From: Periplaneta americana
Taxonomy: Eukaryota; Arthropoda; Insecta; Blattodea; Blattidae
Length of the DNA: 64,000 nucleotides
Direction of reading: 5' to 3'
NCBI RefSeq assembly: GCF_040183065.1
Contig: NC_091119.1
Coordinates: 186,317,543-186,381,542, forward strand
The notes under the pieces are model-generated. The model had not been told where the DNA came from. It made no database searches and saw only the letters and a list, made by a program, of their open reading frames with translations. Of this stretch, positions 55,511 through 64,000 are shown piece by piece; position 1 is the stretch's first letter; each line of letters begins with the position of its first letter. Position numbers and translations under genes: made by a program.

Positions 55511-56114
55511 CTTTTATATGAGATCCAAAAACGGACGCTTGCCTTTTGTAAATAAACAAATAATTAATGTTGCTGTAAAAATTAACGGTACTGTATATGC
55601 AATTTATTTTTATGTATCATGGAGTTGAGTGAAATGTAGGATATCATAACCATAACGTATATAGAATACGTGCTTTCTATTAAATTATTTTGACATATTT
55701 AAAAATTTACATTCAGTATACGAGTACATTTTCGAGAAATTATAGACTATACGTCTCCACATGCGGGTTTATAAATTATCTAAACACTGAGAAATGAAGT
55801 TTAAATTTTTATTTATAATCAGAAAGTCCATTACGAACCTTCAATTTAGAAATATGACTTATTAAATGAAATACGCCATTGCAGGTCTCCCACAGTAAAC
55901 AACAATTTCATACGCTTGATAACATCCATTCTAATAATGTGATAACTTGCCGACGCAGTCGAAACTTGATTTCACTTAATGATACAAAATAAATGGTGAT
56001 TTGATATATTATTAACTTTATAAATAACATACTTTTAGTGAAATTGACGAATTGTGTGCTATATTTTTAATATCTTACTAATCAGTAACTATACTCGAAT
56101 AAATCCAAAGAAAA

Positions 56115-56200
56115 AATTGTTCCGGGACCGGGTATCGATTTCGGGTCCTTAGCTTCACAGGGAGCTTTACCTGAAAGCTAGATTTGCATAGTAACTATAC
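56115..56200. mobile_element. Fragment of the 41389-type tRNA retroposon
   Basis: A complement of the tRNA-like 3' half (ttgttccgggaccgggtatc) is joined directly to the family's terminal direct repeat (agggagctttacctgaaagc). This inverted tRNA half plus repeat junction is the same arrangement seen at loci 1 and 2. Confidence 0.6.
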
Positions 56201-56325
56201 TGTAATCTGGAAACATACAAATACCTTATAAAATTATCAGGAACGCATTTATAGGGACTAGAAATGTATGAAATATGTAAATGAATCGCAGTTTGTTAAA
56301 AGGGCAGATGTCATTTTTTTTTATG

Positions 56326-56950
56326 CTCGACCATGCCGAAATGTAGTAATTATACACCTGGTAGCAGTCCTTTAATGCATGTCATTAAAGTACACCTACT
56401 CATTAAAGTACAGGTGTTTTCAGCTAATGACAACTCAGCTTACAGGTGTTCAGCCAATGACAAGTCAGCTTTGTACCATTATAAAACCGCAAGTATCGAT
56501 TATTCTCGGATATGCAATCGAAAGAGAATTAGCGAAAAGTCACGGAGGCTGGAAATCCAATACTGTCGCAGGGTTAATTGTTAATAATATTCAAATAAAT
56601 TCAATTTGTCATCTCGGTTTTCAATGTCGAATTCAATAATCAAGGTTATACCAAGTTTAACGTGATTACACAAGGTCAATGACATTATTGTTCCTCGGAA
56701 AAAATCAATACTTTCGCGTCTGCGCACATCTCACAATTCACGACCTAGAACAAGGTCACTTCCGATCTTGTCAGATACAAATAAAATGTATACATCTGAA
56801 TAATTTCAAGTTAGAAATATGGTCGAGCATAAATAGTCGTATGAAACTCACCTATAATGGTAATTAAGAAGCTCGTATGAAAATTATGAAACTCGCTTGC
56901 GCTCGTTTCTTAATTACTATCATTATAGGCTCGTTGCATAATGTACTATT
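56326..56950. repeat. Dispersed repeat X, copy 2
   Basis: Colinear with 13650-14225, with an extra ~70 bp (about 56413-56490) containing a short duplicated caggtgtt...cagc(c/t)aatgacaa word. The terminal hairpin (ggtaattaagaagctcg and complement) is conserved at 56860-56935. Confidence 0.75.
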
Positions 56951-57354
56951 ACAATTCAGTCTTTTATTGAAATGTGTTCTCTTACCATAGACGCATCGAT
57001 TTATGTTAAAAGGACGATAAAAAAAACCTAGTAAAAACGATTAAGTTGGAACATAACATTTTATAATTTATGTTAAAAGGGCGGATATCCTGGACAGTTT
57101 TTTTTGTCTCTTCTGCAAAATTTCTATTTTTGGACTTCTGCCCTTCTAACAAATAGCCATTCAAATACATATGTATTTTTTATCAAAATATGGAATGAAA
57201 CATAGACTTAAATTATAAAAACATTGACTACGTTAAATATTAGCACACTTTAATCAAACTAAACAAAGAACATAATGGACATACCTAATCTTTCATTGTA
57301 CTATTTTGTTATGTGAACTTCAAACAAAACACAATTTTTATTGCCTGTTACCAT
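56951..57354. other. Unassigned stretch
   Basis: AT-rich. The word gttaaaagggcrgatrtc occurs at 57068 and, just before repeat X, at 56296; its meaning is unclear. Confidence 0.4.
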
Positions 57355-57550
57355 GGCAATAGGTTACAAACATTTTTTTCAAGTGCTGAAAAGTGAATCT
57401 TCTTCTATTGTCTTTGAGAACAGATTTATACTGACAAACTGCGTTCAACATCAGAAGTAGTATTCGAGTATTCGGTGTATATTTCAATTTCACAATGTCT
57501 GCTGGAGATAAGTCCAAGTTCATCTTCACTGTTGAATCACCACTCATCAC
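57338..57550 (-). pseudogene. hAT transposase C-terminal relic
   Basis: The minus frame reads LSPADIVKLKYTPNTR and later YKSVLKDNRRRFTFQHLKKM then FVTYCHGN. Between them a second frame reads TTSDVERSLSVY. Joined by the obvious frameshifts this is the hAT C-terminal dimerisation region, whose hallmark is DVERSFS.YK. Nothing upstream of it was recognised. Confidence 0.6.
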
Positions 57551-57734
57551 AGCAATAACTTATTATTTTGCATTATAAAAAGTTTTTCTCACTTTCCAAA
57601 TAAAATTTGTCTGTTGAATGATGCCCTTTTAAAAATATACAATTCATTTGTAAACTCTTTGTACATATATACTTTTTTCACTAGCAATAAATAAAATTTC
57701 AATTCAATTAATAAATATCCTTGGCTTCTGCTCC

Positions 57735-58220
57735 TATAGTGAGGCCCTTCGCAACATCCGTCACCATGCTGTCCGTTCTATGCTGGCCGAGGCACTGAAG
57801 GAAGTAGGGTTTACAGTCCATCAAGAGGTGCAGGGACTAGCCACACAAGGAAGTGTTCGGCGAATTGATATCATTGCCATTAAGAACAACTCGGCATACA
57901 TTCTCGATCCCACCATCAGATTTGAGACACATGCAGATCAACCGCATGAGGTGGACAGTGAAAAGAAACGGATCTATGAACCAACAATCCCGTTCTATAA
58001 AGATAAATATAGCCTGTCCCACTTTGATGTAATAGGTCTTATGGTGGGAGCACGAGGTACCATACCCTCCTTCTTTGCCAACAAATGTAAAAACCTGGGG
58101 CTAACACACAGCATTGTGAAGGAAATAGCCATTAGTGCCCTCAAAGTATCTGTTCAGATATTGAGGAATCATTTGTATGGGAGTGATAATGGAAATTTCA
58201 AGTTAACCGATGGCTGTTGA
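57735..58220 (+). pseudogene. R2-type LINE C-terminus (restriction-like endonuclease)
   Basis: The frame is open from about 57722; the first ATG is 57780 (146 aa). It reads NIRHHAVRSMLAEALKEVGF, then RRIDIIAIKNNSAYILDPTI, then EVDSEKKRIYEPTIPFYKDK, then GLMVGARGTIPSFFANKCK, then ISALKVSVQILRNHLYG. The RIDIIAI ... DPTIRFE layout fits the PD-(D/E)XK endonuclease that nicks the target in R2/R4-type LINEs. The RT and N-terminal zinc fingers are missing, so this is a severely 5'-truncated copy. The ORF end is natural. Confidence 0.75.
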
Positions 58221-58483
58221 TTGGTTTAGATATCAATGCCAATAAATCCGTACTATTATTTTTTTCGCGGTATATGGCATTCCGATCATTCTAACCTATC
58301 TGATGATATTTTTCCCCTCCTTTCTTAACTGTAAATGAGCACAAACGCTACTTAGGTGTAAATTTTTCTGACATTTTGTATATTCGATTCTCTAACCGTT
58401 TCAAATGTATGTCATTTTACCTTTTAGGTGTGTTTCCAAATTATATGTAATACGCTTTGTCAAATCTGGCAACCTTTTGTTAA

Positions 58484-58688
58484 GGGGAGGTTGTAAGCTG
58501 ATTTGGATCAAAATTAACATTTTTTGGTTTTTAGCTGAACTAATAAATTAAGAAAAAGTCGGTAGGTTAAGGAAGACTACAACTACAGGTGTGCAAATTT
58601 TCATAGATGTAGATTGAATAGTTTTTGAGATAAGTGTACCTGAAGTTGCTAAATTTAACACGGCGAGGATAGGGCTTACAACCTCCCC
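58484..58688. mobile_element. piggyBac-type MITE
   Basis: A 205-bp element with ends ggggaggttgtaagc and gcttacaacctcccc is flanked on both sides by TTAA (58480-58483 and 58689-58692). No ORF. TTAA duplication is diagnostic for the piggyBac superfamily. Confidence 0.85.
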
Positions 58689-58699
58689 TTAAGGGAAGC

Positions 58700-60547
58700 T
58701 AAATTTATATTATATATTTCCAAACTTGACCGCTTTATCAGTTCAGATTTTGAGGATTGAACTGCTTAACTCTCGAACTGCAGTGGGTAACGTTTCGATT
58801 TACCCAGTCACCACTCTAGTGTTACGTAATATAAATGTAAATATATTTTTCGTATTTTTGTAAGCGCCTTCTAGCGAAAGATAGCATTAAACAAATACGG
58901 TATGCAGCAACACTGAACATTGTCATCATTTGGATTATGACTTGTATCTTTTGCATTTCATGACTACAGACAACATCCTTGTGAATGTAACAATCTTTCA
59001 GTTCGTTACATAGAAGGTCTCTTACGTCATAATACTCACAATGGATAACATTTTAGCAAAGGGAAGGAACCCCTTCAATAAATTGGGTTTTCCATACCGT
59101 ACGCTCATTACTTTTTGTTGCGTTGGCAACCAGCTCTTATCCACAAAAGAATACTAAACTACAATTTTACGATTCTGCGCTCAGAGACATAAAAACAAAT
59201 GGAGCTGATGTAATATCTGTGAATGACACAGGCCACCGTAGAGGTAAATCATATCAGATTCAACAAGGTGCGAAGGACACATCAGCACCTTGCCTCGTGC
59301 AAAGCCAGGGTTCAAACCATCAAATAATGGGAATAATGAAGGCCGTGGTGATGTCTGCCGTTTACGACCGTCCACTTTTTCACTGGTGGTCACGAGGAAA
59401 GATGGTTGACCTGCTTCAACATTACTGGCCACTCGAAGGTAGAGATTTAACTGCTCCTTTATTTCTCAGGACCTTTTCTGAATTATGGTGATTTTACAAT
59501 CTCACTTGAAATCATAATAAGACCCAACCACTTGGCGACGTCTATTATATGGTTATCACCGACTGTAAAAGGGCAATAGATATTGTAATGTTTCGAAATA
59601 ATTTATACATTGTGTCCCAGAGATGCTGTCCATTTCTTGAAATTATACTATAATATGACATATATTGACATATTGATTTATTGATATAGTTCACAGGTAC
59701 AAAACTTAATAATATAACAAAAGATCTATAAACAAATGTAGTTCTACATACTAAATATACAATTTCCTAGACTCATTATTTTATCGCAAATCTCAATAAT
59801 GTATTGGTTCAAACTTGCACTTACATCTGGTTTTAGTTCATGTTTAAACCAATCGTGATAACCATTAAGACATTAAACCTTATTTTATCTGCTCCTTTTC
59901 ACAATTTAATTGTAATTATTTAGGTCTTATTTTAATAACTTATTATTCCAATTAGGTGATCAGATGTCGACATACTGTAAGTCATGAACCTGAATTAGCT
60001 GACTCGATACATTCTATATGTAGGTTGTCTTTATTTCTTACAATAGTTCCTTGTCAGCAGAAACGTTTGCGTAACTTCAATGAAGACTACCGCATACCTG
60101 CTTAAAAGCAAACTTGACAAGTTGCTTACATAATCAACCTCAATTTAGTTTCATTATTGTGTCGCATGTACTCATTATCAATTCATTACTATTATAATGC
60201 CTACTAAATTTATTATAAATGCATTATTATTGAAATTAAGACATATTAGTAAAGCAATTTATAAAGTCAAAATTATCTTCTGAACCTTTACTAAATAATA
60301 TAGCTATCTGAATACATTAATAACTGCCTTAATTCTCCATTTTCAATTTTTATTATTTTAAAACCTTGACGTAATACTATCTTATTTTCAAAACCTGTCT
60401 GCTTATCTAATTTAATTAATAATAAGTGTTTCTAATTTTAGGAAAATTTAGTCTTTGCTGATGCCTATCTCTTAGTAGGTAGTTTCGTTCAGTATCTATA
60501 GTTTTAATTGAATCTACTTTATTTCTGATAGAGTTTCTATAATATGA
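58700..60547. other. Unassigned stretch with one orphan ORF
   Basis: The 122-aa frame 59123-59491 (MATSSYPQKNTKLQFYDSAL...) has varied composition but no motif I recognise. No element ends were found in the rest. Confidence 0.35.
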
Positions 60548-61940
60548 CATATAAGAATTGGAAATTTATCTCTTGAAGAGGTGGAAAAATTCAAATACCT
60601 GGGAGCAACAGTAACAAATATAAATGATACTCGGGAGGAAATTAGCTAAACACAGAATAAATATGGGAAATGGCTGTTATTATTCGGTTGAGAAGCTTTT
60701 ATCATCCAGTCCGTTGTCAAAAAATCTGAACGTTTGAATTTATAAAACAGTTATACAGTAAAACTCCGATTATCCGTCAGCCTATTAACCGATTGGTGGA
60801 TTATCCGTCTGTCTTTCTTGCTCGCAGAAAAAAATATGAAATATTGTACATTATATTAGTACGAATTTTTTATACAGAGTGTTTTATAAACCTTTACCCT
60901 TACGCATTATGACCTACTCTTCGAGTGTCCGTACTGTTTAACTTCTATGCAAAATGTCTTCTACAAGTGTCAAAAGAAAACATGTTGTACTACAGAAAAA
61001 AGTGCAATTAATTGAGTGGTTTGGGAAAAGAGAAAATGTGGTTCATCTCACATCACAATACGAGATATGAATTACAACTGTAAGCGATTTAGGCTAATGA
61101 AAATTAAAATATAAACTGTATACAATTTGTAAATCTACAACATGAGACCTATACTATTCCTATCCTTCCACAGACAGTCGTTATAAGTTTTCTTGGCCTT
61201 AAAAACCCGTCGTTGAAAACCAGACATAAGTATAATAAATAATGTTTCAATGACTGACTTATCGGAAAATCAAACACGTTATAGTAAAAAAAAAAAACAG
61301 ACTTAAATTAGTAAACTTCTGATCCACTACCTAGCATATTAAAAGAAAAGACCATGGAGGAAATTACGAAAATATTATTTACTTAGTTTATGAAAACATT
61401 TTATGGTAGAGATTATTCGATTTTTCGATTAACCGTTCACTCCACCCCCTTCATTACCACGGATAATAGAGATTCTACTGTATTACCGGTTGTTCTTTAT
61501 GGTTGTGAAACTTGGACTCTCACTTGAGAGAGGAACATAGATTAAGGGTGTTTGAGAATAAGGTGCTTAGAAAAATATTTGGGGCAAAGAGGGATGAAGT
61601 TACAGGAGAATGGAGAAAGTTACATAACACAGAACTGCACCCATTGTATTCTTCACCTGACATAATTAGGAACACTAAATCCAGACGTTTGAGATGGGCA
61701 GGGCATGTAGCACGTATGGGCGAATCCAGAAATGCATATAGAGTGTTGGGAGGCCTGAGGGAAAAATACATTTGGGGAGGCTGAGACGTAGATGGGAAGA
61801 TAATATTCAAATGCATTTGAGGGAGCTGGGATATGATGATAGAGACTGGATTAATTTTGCTCAGGATAGGGACCAATGGCGGGCTTATGTGAGGGCGGCA
61901 ATGAACCTCCGGGTTCCTTAAAAGCCAGTAAATAAGTATA
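60548..61940 (+). pseudogene. Family A LINE copy interrupted by a Tigger
   Basis: Pieces 60551-60755 ([29 protein letters not shown]-like) and 61483-61940 (YGCETWTLT, GAKRDEVTGEWRKLHNTEL, GHVARMGESRNAY, MNLRVP-like end) are colinear. The tail is agccagtaaataagta. Stops near 60650 and 60740 and frameshifts near 61526 and 61755 kill the frame. Confidence 0.9.
60756..61480 (+). mobile_element. Tigger/pogo element, 725 bp
   Basis: Ends cagtaaaactccgattatcc and, inverted, ggataatagagattctactg, with TA on both sides (60754-60755, 61481-61482). The N-terminal HTH reads MSSTSVKRKHVVLQKKVQLI then TSQYEI before stops. No catalytic domain, so this is a short internally deleted copy. The nesting is the reverse of that at 48120. 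Confidence 0.92.
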
Positions 61941-62179
61941 CTACAATATACTCTAATGGCTTATATGTCATGATGGATGCATTTTAAAGAAACATCAGAG
62001 GAGGTGAGAGTTATATTCAATTAAGGTTTATTTTGTTTTAAGTATTAAAAGTCCTTAAACCAGCATGTTTACCCATTGCTGATACAGGGATTTGGGTTTC
62101 CTATTCGAATACTGCATGTGGCGTTTCTGGGACATCTTGTATAATAATTATCTTTTCTTTGAATCAGAATCTTAACTGC

Positions 62180-63800
62180 ACAATATTGTAATAGTATCTT
62201 CTTTCTCTCTTTTATTCTAATATTTCTCTTACTTTCCTTTTCTCCTGCTTCTCCATTTTTATTTTCTTTCCGATTCATCTCCCAGCTTCTTTCTACCCAA
62301 CAATTCAAGCTTACTTCTCCTCAACATCTCGCTATTTCTCAATCTCCTGTTTCCCTCTTCCTCTTTGTTACGGATCCTGATATTTTCTCATCCTGATTTT
62401 TCTTCAACCTCTCATTTTTTCTCCACTTTCCATTTTCGGGAAGCCCTACTTCTCTCCTTTTCGCTCACTTTTCCTTTTCCTACCACCCTATTTTCGCCTT
62501 ATCTCATTTCCCTTAATTTACACATCTGAATTTTATTATCACAATTTTCTCTTTATTCTATCATTCTCCACCGCCCTATTTTCCACCACTGTCCCATTTT
62601 CCCCCACCGTTCCATTTTCTCCCAACGCCTTATTCGCCCCCCCCCCACACCGTCGCATTCTCGCCACTGCCTCATTTTCCCCACAGTCTCATATTCCTCC
62701 ACTGTTCCATTTTCCTCCACCGTCCCATGTTACCCCCACCGTCGCATTTTACTCCCACACAGTCGCATCCCTCCGCATTGTCCCATTTCTCTTCACAGTG
62801 TCGCATTTTCCTCTATACCGGCCCAATTTCCACCACCATTTTTACTCTCCCTGCCATTTTTCCGCACCCCCATTATCTCATTTTACCCATCGTTACATTT
62901 TATCAGTCCAATTTTTTTCGATTGTTGCATTTTCCCTTTCATCGCTTATTTTCAGTCACCCTACTTTTGTCCGTAATCCCACTTTTGACCATCTCCTCAC
63001 TTCTGACCATCTTTCCACCTTTGACCATCTTTCCACCTTTGACCATCTTTCCACCTTTGACCATCTTTCCACCTTTGACCATCTTTCCACCTTTGACCAT
63101 CTTCCCACCTTTCACCATCTTCCCACCTTTCACCATCTCCCCACGTTCGATCATCTCCTTCATATCCGACCATCTTCCTACATTAGACCACTTTCCCACC
63201 TTTGAAGATCTTCCTATTTCTCCACATCTTATATTTTTTCATGCTATTTTTCATTACCACTGTCCTTACAGTATGTCGTTGTTCTTTCCTTTTATCTTCT
63301 TAGTTTCGACCATAATCCTACCTTTAACCATCTCCCACGTTAGATCATCTTCTCTATATTCGAACACCTTCCTACATTCGACAATCTTCCCATCTTTGAC
63401 ATCTTCCTATTTCTCCACATCTTATATTTTCTCATCCAATTTTTCAGTAGGCTATCACTGCCCTTATGTGGTTGTTCTTTCCTTCTATCTTCCCACCTTC
63501 CAACATATTCGCACGGTCGATTATCTCCTCCATATTCGACCTTGTTGCTGTATTCGACCACCTTCCCACCTTTGATCATCTTCCTATTTTTCCATATCTT
63601 ATATTTTCTCATACTATTTTTCAATACCGCTCTCCTTTCTTTCATGATGCTTTGCATCTTGTTACAGTCGTTTTTCCTCTTATGCCACCTGTTTTTGTCC
63701 TTGTTTTGACCCATCACCCCCTTCTTCTTCGTCTTATCTCTTTCTTAGATTTCTTTTCTTCTCTTCATCGATCACATTATTCTTTCTGCCTTCTATCAGA
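62180..63800 (+). repeat. Pyrimidine-rich degenerate minisatellites
   Basis: Up to about 62770 the theme is ccaccgtcccattttccccc. At 62985-63130 a clean 18-bp unit, catctttccacctttgac, repeats about seven times (hexapeptide STFDHL in one frame). A larger block, from the ttcgaccatcttccta-like words to tatattttctcatactattt, recurs about three times at 63190-63640. The 282-aa and 135-aa frames here are artefacts. The last 200 bp of the window show nothing assignable. Confidence 0.85.
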
Positions 63801-64000
63801 GTTCCAACATTAAAAATAAACAGGTAATGTATGTATTATTTTGCACTATCACTTAGATCTATATTTAACATTCCAGTACTTTTTTAGGTGTTCCAATTTT
63901 TTGGCTGATAATTTCATCCACTCATTTTTAATATCATACGAGTATTTAATATCACATATAGAGATATCGGAATATAATTTGTTGTTTAACATTTAACATT

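Noticed and set aside
62727-63813. 282-aa and 115-135-aa frames with STFDHL repeats
   Set aside because: Translation of an 18-bp minisatellite and related pyrimidine-rich DNA; no protein family signal.

Overview
The window reads as intergenic, transposon-saturated insect nuclear DNA, most probably from a cockroach or close relative (Blattodea; Periplaneta americana is my best guess). The basis is the many copies of a reverse transcriptase whose C-terminal reading (YGCETWTLTLREE, GHVARMGESRNAY, LGRPRRRWEDNIK, MNLRVP) I recall from cockroach protein predictions, together with several tRNA-derived SINE types and long pyrimidine minisatellites. I found no host gene, rRNA, CRISPR array or bacterial or viral region. 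Almost every long open frame belongs to a transposable element or is an accident of a tandem repeat.

Names used below. Family A is the non-LTR element (RTE-like C-terminus) with a (TAAG)n tail, with copies near 6.2, 7.1-8.25, 20.4, 42.8, 44.4, 47.3, 48.7, 51.9 and 60.6 kb. Family B is the intact-frame LINE at 22.3 kb. Family C is a LINE reading GAETWTLRRSE (1-440 and 50.65-55.3 kb). CR1-like LINEs are at 16.5, 30.4, 34.4, 46.6, 51.7 and 55.3 kb. A zinc-knuckle LINE is at 26.0 and 33.5 kb, and an R2-type endonuclease relic at 57.7 kb.

Layout. 0-8.3 kb: LINE debris, foldback and Helitron-like repeats, a Tigger/pogo element (3220-5128) holding another DNA transposon and a SINE, then a family A copy. 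8.4-12 kb: a SINE, a mariner MITE, and a giant foldback whose right arm was split by a mariner with a broken DUF4817-type transposase. 12.6-21 kb: pyrimidine minisatellite, MITEs, Helitron-like and CR1-like pieces, and a 2-kb array of a ~99-bp satellite. 21.8-24.8 kb: a 22-bp minisatellite around the family B LINE. 26-36 kb: LINE fragments, a PIF/Harbinger MITE, 1.4 kb of CTCT-rich minisatellite, and a tRNA-like foldback. 36-48 kb: LINE ends, a TA-flanked transposon, tRNA-bearing retroposons and family A copies. 48-55.5 kb: two deep nests. 55.5-64 kb: repeat relics, a piggyBac-like MITE, a family A copy holding a Tigger, and pyrimidine minisatellites.

Element boundaries often resolve to target-site duplications: TA for Tigger and mariner types, TWA for Harbinger, TTAA for piggyBac, 12-16 bp for retroposons. 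The order of insertion can therefore be read directly. The most unusual feature is a recurring design in which an intact tRNA-like cloverleaf is bracketed by short direct repeats and often fused to an inverted copy of itself (31.56-32.21, 41.39-41.71, 54.56-55.12 and a fragment at 56.12 kb).
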